A stretch of 25,518 nucleotides of DNA, from the IMG/VR virus record IMGVR_UViG_3300030104_001774, positions 1 to 25,518 of that record; one strand, given 5' to 3'. Below are positions 1 to 6,587 of the stretch, in pieces (the first letter of the stretch is position 1; every line of letters starts with the position of its first letter). The stretch comes from a virus. Both the position numbers and the translations under genes were made by a program. The notes beneath the pieces were generated by a model. That model was not told the origin of the DNA and made no database searches. It saw only the letters and a list, made by a program, of their open reading frames with translations.

Positions 1-46
1 AAATATACGAAACGAAAAAACAAAGTGCGGGCTGGTGTGTAAAAAA

Positions 47-90
47 GCGTTTTGCTTTTGGGGCGGGGCCACCTAGGGGGGTGGGCTATG
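47..90. other. GC-rich hairpin patch in the leader
   Basis: Positions 61-90 are about 77% G+C in an otherwise AT-rich window. Two small hairpins can be drawn. AAAAGC pairs with GCTTTT around 45-59, and CCACC (69-73) pairs with GGTGG (80-84). The first hairpin ends in only four T on the + strand, but on the - strand it is followed by a longer T-run, so it could be a weak terminator for something lying to the left or right. It could also be a packaging or junction site, or a 5' leader structure. The function is unknown. Confidence 0.35.
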
Positions 91-134
91 CTTCACTCCA
101 AAATTTATAATACTTTTTTTTATGTAATTACTAT

Positions 135-150
135 GTTATAACGTTATAAC
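135..150. promoter_or_regulatory. Perfect 16-bp palindrome upstream of the first gene
   Basis: GTTATAAC occurs twice back to back (135-142 and 143-150), and the 16 bases together equal their own reverse complement. It ends 16 bases before the ATG at 167, where an operator for a dimeric or tetrameric DNA-binding protein would be expected. Upstream at about 113-120 is a TACTTTTT stretch that loosely resembles the Bacteroidetes -7 element TAnnTTTG, without a convincing -33 TTG. Regulation by the winged-helix protein encoded at 4120 is possible but only inferred. Confidence 0.35.
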
Positions 151-166
151 TAAAAAATACAAAACA

Positions 167-952
167 ATGGCATTTAAAATGAAGAACCCATCTATGGCTA
201 AGCTTACTAAAGCAGCAGGTGATAACCGCGCGGCTATGAAGATGAAGAAAGAAGCTGCAGCTAAAATGAAAAAAGAGTCTGCGATGAAAATGAAAAAAGA
301 AGAGTCTATGGCTAAGCTAATGGACAAAGCATCGGCAATGAAGTTAAAAAAAGACGATGCTGCTATGAAATTAAAAAAAGAGTCTCCAGTAAAAAAAGAG
401 AAAGAAGACGGAACGACTACAGAAAAAGGAATAACTAGAAACAAAGACGGAAAAATAATTTCATATAGTGGTGAGGCTGCTGTAAAGAGAATGGCACAGC
501 TTGAAATGAACACTAATCCTGGCATGACTATGGAAGAAGCTATGAAATATGCTAGAAATCAAATAAAAAAATCTAAATCGGCTGCTCCTAAAATGAAGAA
601 AAAGCCTTCACCTGCTAAACAAAAGATGAGCATGGTAAAAGGTCCTGATGGCAAGATGGTACCTGATTTTGCTGTAGACGGTAAAGGTGCTAACGATATG
701 AAGTCTGGCGCTAAGATGAAAAAGCCTATGAAAATGAAGAAAGGTGAGCCTATGAAGCTAAAAAAAAAAGATAGCGCGGTAAAAATGGTAAAAAGAGTTG
801 ATCCAAAGGTCAATAAGCTTAAAGAGATGGAAACTCGACAGCCTAAGCCAATACCTAACAAAGGACGAGTTAAACCGTTACCTAAGCCTAAACCTATAAA
901 GGTTAAGCCGATAAAGGCTCAAAAGTCGCCAAAAGTAACGGCAAGATTTTAA
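167..952 (+). CDS. Lysine/methionine-rich repeat protein
   Basis: This 261-residue protein is very basic and of low complexity; I do not recognise a catalytic domain. Residues 1-18 form a short conserved head (MAFKMKNPSMAK...KAAG). Residues about 23-75 are degenerate 8-13-residue repeats of the type AMKMKKE/AMKLKKD. Residues about 90-135 are less biased and may be a small folded helix region. From about 140 the Lys/Met units return, and the C-terminus (about 230-255) is a PK-rich tail resembling histone H1-like basic tails. Its first 12 residues are identical to those of the protein at 4919. Basic repeat proteins like this can be virion-packaged, nucleic-acid-binding proteins, but that role is inference. 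The ATG follows an A-rich leader with no Shine-Dalgarno sequence. The gene lies first in the apparent operon, behind the palindrome at 135-150. Confidence 0.85.
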   Translation: MAFKMKNPSMAKLTKAAGDNRAAMKMKKEAAAKMKKESAMKMKKEESMAKLMDKASAMKLKKDDAAMKLKKESPVKKEKEDGTTTEKGITRNKDGKIISYSGEAAVKRMAQLEMNTNPGMTMEEAMKYARNQIKKSKSAAPKMKKKPSPAKQKMSMVKGPDGKMVPDFAVDGKGANDMKSGAKMKKPMKMKKGEPMKLKKKDSAVKMVKRVDPKVNKLKEMETRQPKPIPNKGRVKPLPKPKPIKVKPIKAQKSPKVTARF

Positions 953-984
953 AACTAATTAATTAACCAATAAATAAACCAAAA

Positions 985-1281
985 ATGACGTATTTATATT
1001 ACAAAACTAGTACGTGGACCGGTAATCCACAAGTAAACGATAAAACCAAAGAGCAATGGAAGCACTTGGCTAGCAAAGAAAACTGGCGTATAGTGCAATT
1101 GCCTAACGGTTATTACCAAACTGAAGTTTCCAGGCCTGATAACGCTGACGAATGGGCAGATGTTACACGTAGAGAAACTCTAGAAGGCGCTGAATCTGCA
1201 ATTGATGGTAGCATCGAGCATTTTAGCAAGAAACTAGAAGCCACAAAAGGCCCAAAAGTAGTTAAAACCTTCGATAAATAA
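985..1281 (+). CDS. Small hypothetical protein
   Basis: This 98-residue soluble protein has no signal peptide or membrane segment. The N-terminal half is rich in Trp and Tyr, with W at residues 11, 25 and 34 and a YY pair near 43. It includes a β-hairpin-like stretch (WRIVQLPNGYYQTEV, about 34-48). The C-terminal half looks helical (about 65-88, RETLEGAESAIDGSIEHF). I do not recognise the family. It sits between the lysine-rich protein and GroEL, behind an A/T-only leader containing TTAATTAA (959-966). Confidence 0.75.
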   Translation: MTYLYYKTSTWTGNPQVNDKTKEQWKHLASKENWRIVQLPNGYYQTEVSRPDNADEWADVTRRETLEGAESAIDGSIEHFSKKLEATKGPKVVKTFDK

Positions 1282-1312
1282 ACTCAAAACTAATTTAATT
1301 AAATCTAATTCA

Positions 1313-2887
1313 ATGGAGTACAACAATCCTAGTCTCCTGATCAAAGAATTAAACTTTGGTCAGGACGCTAAAACCAAAATTACAGCCGGTGTTACTAAAC
1401 TAGCTAATGCAGTTAAGCTAACTCTTGGTGCATCTGGTAAGTGTGTAGTGTATGAAGACGCTAGAGGCTTACCTGTTATAACGAAAGACGGTGTAACCGT
1501 TGCAGAAAGTGTAGTTCTTTACGATCCTGTTGAGAACATCGGCGCTACACTTATTAAAGAAGCTGCTAAAAACACAGTTAAAGAAGCCGGAGACGGCACA
1601 ACTACTGCAACTGTGCTAGCCGAGTCCTTGCTAAATACAGTAAACTCACCTAAATATAAGGGCTGCACTATCCGCGATCTGCGAGATGGTGTTTATTCTG
1701 GCCTAAAAAAGGTAAATGAGTACTTAAATTCCGTAAAAATAGACGTAAATGACGGTATGCTACAGCATGTAGCTGCTATTTCGTGCAATAATGACGTTAC
1801 TCTTGGTAATATCATTGCAGAAGCGTACCAAAAGGTTGGTAAAGACGGTGTAGTGCTCATGGAAGAGTCAGAAACTGAAGAAACTTACGTAGAAATAGTA
1901 GATGGCGTACAAGTAGACTGTGGTTTAACATCACCAAACTTTGTAACTAACAAAGATAAGCATAAATGTGAGCTAGAAAACCCATTTATATTTATATGTA
2001 TGTCTGAAATACCTAATGTGCGTAAGATACAAAGCATATTAGAACATGCTATAAAAAATAACAGAGCGTTATTAATAGTAGCACCAGTAGCTCAACCTGT
2101 TAAAGCTACGCTTATGATGAACAAAGTAAAAGGTAACATTAAGGTTAATATCATTGACCCACCTGGCTTTGGCCCTACTAAAAAAGATACATGTGAAGAT
2201 CTTGCTATACTTACAGGTGCTACAGTCATGAACGAAGAATTAGGTGATGATTTAGACCTTATTAAGCCTGATTGTTTAGGTGAAGCTGAATTTGCTACTA
2301 CGGATGATAAAACTACTGTAATAACTACAATAGAAGATTTAAATGAAGATATATCTGAGCGTATAGATCAGGTAGCTAAAATGGTTGCAGATGAAAAAAA
2401 TGGTTTCTTTAAAAAAAGATTGGAGCAGAGATTGTCTATGTTATCGGGTAGTGTTGGAATTATCCGTGTTGGGGCAGACTCGAAGGTGGAGCTTAAAGAA
2501 AAGAAAGACAGGATCGAGGATGCTATTTACGCTACGAAGGCTGCGTTGAAAGAAGGTATAGTGCCTGGAGGTGGCGTAGCCCTCTTTAATGCATCTCAAA
2601 AAATTTCGACCGACACAGTCGGTGAAGAAGTGCTAGCTGAAGCTATAATATCACCTATGGCTACTATACTTGATAATGCAGGCATAGATACTAATATGGA
2701 CATACCTAATAAAGAAGGTGAAGGCATTAACGTTATAACCGGCGAGTTTGTTGATATGGTAGCAGAAGGTATCATAGATCCAGTACTTGTTACTAAAGCA
2801 GCACTTAAAAATGCAGTGAGTGTTGTTATGACTATTGTTTCTGCTGATTGTATAATCTCAAATGCTAGAGCAGATGAAGGCAGTTAA
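1313..2887 (+). CDS. groEL: Phage-encoded chaperonin GroEL (Hsp60)
   Basis: This 524-residue type I chaperonin folds proteins in an ATP-driven double ring capped by GroES. The equatorial ATP-binding motif AGDGTTTAT is at residues 92-100, with the Mg/ATP aspartate at D94. The region before it (LTLGASGK, ITKDGVTV) matches GroEL closely. D403 in DRIEDAIYATKAAL aligns with the ATP-hydrolysis aspartate D398 of E. coli, followed by PGGGVAL (418-424) and a typical C-terminal equatorial helix set. The protein ends NARADEGS and lacks the flexible GGM-repeat tail. In the apical domain the E. coli segment GYLSPYF reads GLTSPNF (204-210), so two substrate-contact tyrosines are replaced while the phenylalanine is kept. 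It overlaps groES downstream. It is complete and probably active, and likely folds phage structural proteins. Identification is firm; the change in substrate range is inference. Confidence 0.97.
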   Translation: MEYNNPSLLIKELNFGQDAKTKITAGVTKLANAVKLTLGASGKCVVYEDARGLPVITKDGVTVAESVVLYDPVENIGATLIKEAAKNTVKEAGDGTTTATVLAESLLNTVNSPKYKGCTIRDLRDGVYSGLKKVNEYLNSVKIDVNDGMLQHVAAISCNNDVTLGNIIAEAYQKVGKDGVVLMEESETEETYVEIVDGVQVDCGLTSPNFVTNKDKHKCELENPFIFICMSEIPNVRKIQSILEHAIKNNRALLIVAPVAQPVKATLMMNKVKGNIKVNIIDPPGFGPTKKDTCEDLAILTGATVMNEELGDDLDLIKPDCLGEAEFATTDDKTTVITTIEDLNEDISERIDQVAKMVADEKNGFFKKRLEQRLSMLSGSVGIIRVGADSKVELKEKKDRIEDAIYATKAALKEGIVPGGGVALFNASQKISTDTVGEEVLAEAIISPMATILDNAGIDTNMDIPNKEGEGINVITGEFVDMVAEGIIDPVLVTKAALKNAVSVVMTIVSADCIISNARADEGS

Positions 2888-3131
2888 TCATTACGTTATT
2901 GTAGATAAAATAAAGACTGAGCAAAAAAAAGTTGCAGGTCTTATTATGACAGAAAACTTAGACGAAGACAACAGATATTTAAAAGGTAAAGTTGTATCTG
3001 CTGGTAATTCAATAGAATTTATAAAAGACGGGGATGTAGTTTATTACGACAAACACGCTGGTCACGGTATACATTTTAAAGATAAACTTTATTTTGTTAT
3101 AAAGGCAAGTGATATTGTACTAGTAGATTAA
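2874..3131 (+). CDS. groES: Phage-encoded co-chaperonin GroES (Cpn10)
   Basis: This 85-residue single-domain co-chaperonin would form a heptameric lid for GroEL. The family pattern is visible in order: first β-strand NHYVIVDKI (5-13), mobile loop about 15-35 with GLIMTE (22-27) in place of the GroEL-binding GIVLTG, KGKVVSAGNS (37-46), GDVVYYDKHAGHGI (53-66) and the final SDIVLV (79-84). An in-frame ATG at 2862 would add four residues, but the family normally begins a few residues before the first strand, so I chose 2874. Either start overlaps the end of groEL in another frame, which indicates translational coupling and a dedicated pair. At 85 residues it is slightly shorter than the bacterial protein of about 97. 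Confidence 0.93.
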   Translation: MKAVNHYVIVDKIKTEQKKVAGLIMTENLDEDNRYLKGKVVSAGNSIEFIKDGDVVYYDKHAGHGIHFKDKLYFVIKASDIVLVD

Positions 3132-3206
3132 ACATAAACTATAAACCATAATCCTTAAACATAAAATCGAAAACAAATTATTTATTAATTATTAAACATT
3201 AAAACT
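3132..3206 (+). other. A/T-rich leader between groES and a virion-type gene
   Basis: This 75-base gap is the longest non-coding stretch between 953 and 15307. It consists almost only of A and T, with scattered C and one G, has no Shine-Dalgarno sequence, and contains ATTAATTATTAAA just before the ATG at 3207. It looks like a long Bacteroidetes-type unstructured leader. A promoter for the next gene pair could lie here, but I see no convincing TTG...TAnnTTTG arrangement. Confidence 0.3.
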
Positions 3207-3674
3207 ATGGCATATAGAAAGCCTGAAGATGTAATGCTTTATTTTAGAGGCGTTGCAGATGAAGATCACGATGATGGTAATACTGGAGCTGCTACGCAGT
3301 TATCTAGTTTATTAATTCCAGCTAAAAGATTAAGATATATGAATCCTACTAGTGATACTGAGTTAACTCTATTTTTTGATAGTGTTAAAAACACTGAAGG
3401 AGCAGACGATCAAGCTGATGAAATTACTGTATCAGATACTGTTGTGTTAACAGTTAACACTAACGCTCACAAAGAAGCTATGTCTGGTATAGTACAAGCT
3501 ATTAACGCTAGCAAAACTGGTTTAGTAGTAGTTGCTGATACTGTAACTACAAACGTAGCTGGTTCTACTGTAACTACTACTTTTGTTCACCCAGATATTA
3601 CAGGTATGGGTGGATATACTAGTGATACAAACTTTACTGGTATTGCAGTTGCTGCAGTTCACGCTGGATCATAA
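3207..3674 (+). CDS. Putative virion structural protein, tandem paralog A
   Basis: This 155-residue acidic, Thr/Val/Ala-rich protein is probably all-β, with no cysteines and no membrane segment. It shares a co-linear pattern with the next gene: YFR near the start, an Asp-rich loop, a [LM]IP[AV].R[LF]R strand, LFF[DE]S, DTVVL.V, V.AI-type helix, [LI]VVVAD and a final glycine-rich G.GG[YA] region. Small acidic β-proteins of this kind are abundant in marine phage structural clusters. A capsid decoration or similar virion role is my inference from composition and context. Codons are simple and A/T-ending like its neighbours. The start follows a long A/T leader. Confidence 0.75.
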   Translation: MAYRKPEDVMLYFRGVADEDHDDGNTGAATQLSSLLIPAKRLRYMNPTSDTELTLFFDSVKNTEGADDQADEITVSDTVVLTVNTNAHKEAMSGIVQAINASKTGLVVVADTVTTNVAGSTVTTTFVHPDITGMGGYTSDTNFTGIAVAAVHAGS

Positions 3675-3705
3675 TCAATTAATTAATCTTTAAAAATTTA
3701 TCAAA

Positions 3706-4116
3706 ATGAGAAAATACTTTTATTTCAGAACAGAAGCTGCTGTTGGAGATGATGATGATAAAGCTAGATCAGCTATGATACCAGTAGAAAGATTTAGAGG
3801 TGCAATACCTACTAATTCATCAGGTGGTACTGCTGCTAACGTTATTACATTATTTTTTGAATCTGCAGCAAATATGGCTGGTGCAGGTCAAAATGGTGAA
3901 ATCATTATTCAAGATACAGTAGTATTAAACGTTACTGCTGGTAAAGCAAAAGACGTATTAGTAGCTTTATCTGAAGCAGCTAACGGACATCCTCACTCTG
4001 ACGGTGTTATTGTTGTTGCAGATGATGCTACAGATGACGCTAACGCTAAAGCTGTATATCTTCACACAGGAATTACTTCTTGTGGAGCTATTACGCAAGC
4101 TGCCGCTCTATCTTAA
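3706..4116 (+). CDS. Putative virion structural protein, tandem paralog B
   Basis: This 136-residue protein is co-linear with the one encoded just upstream. It has KYFYFR at 3-8, DDDD at 15-18, MIPVERFR near 24-31, ITLFFES near 47-53, DTVVLNV near 69-75, GVIVVADD near 98-105 and a C-terminal TSCGAI. The two genes therefore look like an old tandem duplication with divergence. The likely role is a small virion surface or decoration protein (inference). TTAATTAA lies at 3679-3686 in the leader. The stop TAA (4114-4116) is followed at once by TAG and then the next ATG at 4120. Confidence 0.75.
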   Translation: MRKYFYFRTEAAVGDDDDKARSAMIPVERFRGAIPTNSSGGTAANVITLFFESAANMAGAGQNGEIIIQDTVVLNVTAGKAKDVLVALSEAANGHPHSDGVIVVADDATDDANAKAVYLHTGITSCGAITQAAALS

Positions 4117-4119
4117 TAG

Positions 4120-4560
4120 ATGCGATTAACTAGTCACGATTTACGTGAATTACAAATCCTAAAGTATTACAGGCTCACTAGAAAGTGGGCTTGTAAGACT
4201 TACGGGTTAACAGATGCTGAACTTGAATTACTAATATTTTTAGACTGTCAAGGTCGGTTTACAAGACAAGAGTTTATAGATGGTACTTATACCATGAGTT
4301 GGGATAAGAAGCGTTGGGATAAACTAAGAAAACAAGGCTGGATAGAAGTGTGGCGTCATCGAAATCGAACAACGATTAAGTACAGCGTTTTTAAAACTTC
4401 ATTTAAATGCAGCCAACTTATAAGTAGAATATATCGTATCTTACTCGGAGAAGAAGACATGCCAGTATCAGATCGTAGTGTATTCTATAATAACAAATCA
4501 TATACAGATAAAGTCTTTAATAAGGCTATTGATGATATGATTAAAGATCCAACAAGATAA
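4120..4560 (+). CDS. Winged-helix (MarR-like) DNA-binding protein
   Basis: This 146-residue protein has residues about 20-110 that read as a winged helix-turn-helix. There is a helix YYRLTRKWACKTYGL (16-30), then LTDAELELLIFL (30-41), a short linker with FTRQEF (47-52), a recognition-type helix WDKKRWDKLRKQGWI (61-75), and a β-wing VWRHRNRTTIKYSV (77-90). The arrangement resembles MarR-type regulators, although the Trp/Arg/Lys content of the recognition helix is high. It may be a transcriptional regulator of the structural operon; a role in DNA packaging is an alternative. It starts three bases after the upstream stop, and its own stop overlaps the next ATG (TAATG), so it is co-translated with the HEXXH protein. 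Confidence 0.7.
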   Translation: MRLTSHDLRELQILKYYRLTRKWACKTYGLTDAELELLIFLDCQGRFTRQEFIDGTYTMSWDKKRWDKLRKQGWIEVWRHRNRTTIKYSVFKTSFKCSQLISRIYRILLGEEDMPVSDRSVFYNNKSYTDKVFNKAIDDMIKDPTR

Positions 4561-4916
4561 TGGCGTTTAAGTTAGGCAACGAAAAAAGAAATATAAAAAA
4601 TTCAAAAACAACACCTATATTTAGAAAAAAGCTAGATAAAGGTATTGTAGCAGAAGCTAACTTAGATGGATCTATATTTATAAATAAAAATGTTAAACCT
4701 GGTAGCGCTCTTGAAAAAAGAGCCATACGCCACGAGAAACAACATTTAAAAGATATGTCAGACCCTAAAATAGGTTTGTCATACGGAGATGATTACGTTA
4801 GATACAAAGGTAAAACATATCCAAGAAAAGACGGTAAAATAAAGTATAACGGTAAGTTCCACGAAGAAGGTAGCATGGTGTTTCCTTGGGAACAAAGAGC
4901 TAAAAAAGCAGAATAA
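4560..4916 (+). CDS. Small HEXXH-motif protein, possible metallopeptidase
   Basis: This is a 118-residue basic protein. Residues 55-66 read AIRHEKQHLKDM and contain HEKQH (58-62), the zinc-binding HEXXH signature, within a predicted helix. Downstream acidic or histidine candidates for a third ligand include D77/D78 and H101/E102/E103. The N-terminus MAFKLGNEKR echoes the MAFKMKNPSMAK head of the two lysine-rich proteins. Before the motif, AEANLDGSIFINKNVKPG looks like a β-hairpin, as in small metallopeptidases with an edge strand before the active-site helix. No prohead protease is recognisable elsewhere in this structural block, so a virion-maturation or lysis role is conceivable but unproven. 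It begins by a TAATG overlap with the winged-helix gene. Confidence 0.7.
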   Translation: MAFKLGNEKRNIKNSKTTPIFRKKLDKGIVAEANLDGSIFINKNVKPGSALEKRAIRHEKQHLKDMSDPKIGLSYGDDYVRYKGKTYPRKDGKIKYNGKFHEEGSMVFPWEQRAKKAE

Positions 4917-4918
4917 CT

Positions 4919-5524
4919 ATGGCATTTAAAATGAAAAATCCTTCAATGGCAAAGATGGTAAAAGAAGCTGGTTCAGCTATGAAAAAGCCTCTTGTTGGAG
5001 ATCAAAGCAAATTAAACGAAGGTTTAAAAAAAGCAATTAAAGCATCTCCTACTAAATCAAAAGAAGATAGAGTAATCAAGCGTATGAGCAAGCTTCAAGA
5101 TAAAGCTCAAAAGCTAAACAAAAAAGGTAAAGACAAGAGAGCTCAAAGAAAGATTGACAAGATGAGCAAGCTTGAAGATAAGCTACTACCTGGATTAAAA
5201 AGACCAGATCCAACTTTTGAAGGTACTGATGAGTTTAGAAGCAAAAGAGAGATTAGAAAAGCAGAGCGTAAAAATAGAAGAGCAAGAACTCATGAACTTA
5301 AACATTCTGCAATGAAACTAAAAGAAGGTGAGTTTACTACATCTGGTATACCAGCAAACTTATTTGACGCTGACGGTAAAAAAATAAGTACTGACAAAAT
5401 AGATGAAGGTAACTTAAGCGCTGTTAAAGTAGAGAAAGGCACTAACAGAAAATACGTTGTTATACAAGAAAAGTCTGTTATTGGCGATGCTGGCGGTAGA
5501 CTTTATTTATCAAATCCTAAATAA
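4919..5524 (+). CDS. Lysine-rich coiled-coil protein sharing an N-terminal peptide with the first gene
   Basis: This is a 201-residue, strongly basic protein. Residues 1-12 (MAFKMKNPSMAK) are identical to those encoded at 167, followed by K.AG in both. Residues about 46-120 are Lys/Arg/Gln-rich helix with an internal repeat (MSKLQDKAQKL near 56-66, MSKLEDKLLPG near 82-92). Residues about 130-201 are less charged and look like a small β domain (FTTSGIPANLF, KYVVIQEKSVIGDAGGRLYL). No known enzyme motif is visible. A virion-associated or nucleic-acid-binding role is inferred from charge and context. It lies two bases after the HEXXH gene and six bases before the holin-like gene. Confidence 0.8.
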   Translation: MAFKMKNPSMAKMVKEAGSAMKKPLVGDQSKLNEGLKKAIKASPTKSKEDRVIKRMSKLQDKAQKLNKKGKDKRAQRKIDKMSKLEDKLLPGLKRPDPTFEGTDEFRSKREIRKAERKNRRARTHELKHSAMKLKEGEFTTSGIPANLFDADGKKISTDKIDEGNLSAVKVEKGTNRKYVVIQEKSVIGDAGGRLYLSNPK

Positions 5525-5529
5525 ATATA

Positions 5530-5952
5530 ATGATAGGTAAATTAGCAGGAGGTTTATTTGGTAAAGTACTAGATAATGCTGAAGGTATACTTGATAAAGT
5601 TATTACTACAGACAAAGAGCGAGATGAAGCTAAGCTAGCATTAAAATCAATTATGCTAGAAGCAGAGCGCGAAGCTTTTGCAAAAGAAGTTGAAGATCGC
5701 AAGTCTGCACGTGATATGTATAAAGACGATGCTATTATTCAAAAAGTATTAGCAACGCTGTTTACAGTAGCTTACTTTGGTATTACATTTGTAATGTTTA
5801 ATTACTTTGTAACTAAAAGCCTAGAGCTAGGTGAATTTGAAATTAGCTTTATATCAACAATATTTGGTGCTATGAGTGCTAAAGTAAACACAATAATAGA
5901 CTTCTTCTTCGGTGGAAGTTCAAAGAAAAACGAACAAATAAAAGAAAAATAA
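5530..5952 (+). CDS. Holin-like membrane protein (GTA-holin 3TM type)
   Basis: This is a 140-residue protein. Residues 1-25 are a glycine-rich amphipathic helix, and 28-65 a charged helix with the SARDMYKDD region that is typical just before the first membrane span. Hydrophobic segments lie at about 72-93 (VLATLFTVAYFGITFVMF) and about 105-128 (ISFISTIFGAMSAKV...IIDFFFG). The end is FFFGGSSKKNEQIKEK, like the FFFGSS...K finish of the gene-transfer-agent-type holins (PF11351 family). A holin would make the membrane hole for lysis. No endolysin is visible next to it. The family assignment rests on recalled pattern and topology, so it could be another small virion membrane protein. Confidence 0.65.
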   Translation: MIGKLAGGLFGKVLDNAEGILDKVITTDKERDEAKLALKSIMLEAEREAFAKEVEDRKSARDMYKDDAIIQKVLATLFTVAYFGITFVMFNYFVTKSLELGEFEISFISTIFGAMSAKVNTIIDFFFGGSSKKNEQIKEK

Positions 5953-5956
5953 AATT

Positions 5957-6556
5957 ATGGCATTATTAGGACAAGATTTTATATCAAGAATTACAGGCTC
6001 AGCTTTTGTTGACGCCGCTGCAAATACTGTTGTAGCTCCAGAAGGACAAGCTATAATAGGCATACAATTTTTAGGAGCTTTAAAATTAGACTCTTTAGTA
6101 GCAAAAGAACCTACTAGAGATATAAACACAGCTAGCGCAGCACACTCAACTGGTAGATTTACTAGAACTGTAAATGGCGCTGTATCTAGTGCTGCTAAAA
6201 TTATATTTGACGAAGAAAACTTTGTAAGCAACTCTGACTCTATAAAGCCTGGCGATGAAATATATTCAGCTGCTGGTGTTTTATTAGAAACAGTTTTAGC
6301 TTTAAACCCAGATGGTGATAATACAAAAGAAGTATCTACTACAGGCAACTTTAGCGCTGGTGATGGAAATGTACTTTCTTTTAAAAGACCTAGTCAACTA
6401 GGAAATAACGGTGTTGGTGGTATGGCTGTAGATAATGGAAATATATTTCCAGCTGGTATCACTATCCATGGAGCTTGGGATTCTTTATCTTTAAATGATA
6501 ATGATGCTGACGGTGGTGTTATAGTATACTTCGGGCAATATAAGCAAGAATTATAA
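5957..6556 (+). CDS. Putative virion structural protein
   Basis: This 199-residue protein is soluble, Ala/Gly/Asn/Asp-rich and mostly β. The N-terminus is MALLGQDFISRITGSAF. Two β-hairpins follow around 50-60 and 75-90. The C-terminus (about 165-195) contains FPAGITIHGAWDSLSL and a GGVIVYFG strand of the kind seen in small phage capsid or neck proteins. I recognise this general look from phage structural clusters but not a named family. It starts four bases after the holin-like stop, with no Shine-Dalgarno sequence. It is followed by a 31-base A/T leader. Confidence 0.7.
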   Translation: MALLGQDFISRITGSAFVDAAANTVVAPEGQAIIGIQFLGALKLDSLVAKEPTRDINTASAAHSTGRFTRTVNGAVSSAAKIIFDEENFVSNSDSIKPGDEIYSAAGVLLETVLALNPDGDNTKEVSTTGNFSAGDGNVLSFKRPSQLGNNGVGGMAVDNGNIFPAGITIHGAWDSLSLNDNDADGGVIVYFGQYKQEL

Positions 6557-6587
6557 AATAAACAATTAACTTAAATTTAATTAAATT

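Noticed and set aside
106-120. TATAAT-like sequence as a sigma-70 promoter
   Set aside because: TATAATAC is present, but no -35 or Bacteroidetes -33 element is at the right distance, and such strings are frequent in AT-rich DNA.
559-861. Phe/Ile-rich open frame on the - strand
   Set aside because: Its hydrophobic composition is simply the complement of AAA/AAG lysine codons in the lysine-rich gene.
4919-5524. HU- or histone-like identity for the second lysine-rich protein
   Set aside because: It is basic and helical, but no HU dimer core or DNA-binding arm signature is visible, so it is left unassigned.
5920-6348. Open frame on the - strand, about 142 codons
   Set aside because: It lies antisense to a well-formed virion-type gene, has low-complexity Ser/Ala content and no leader; a mirror of the + strand gene.
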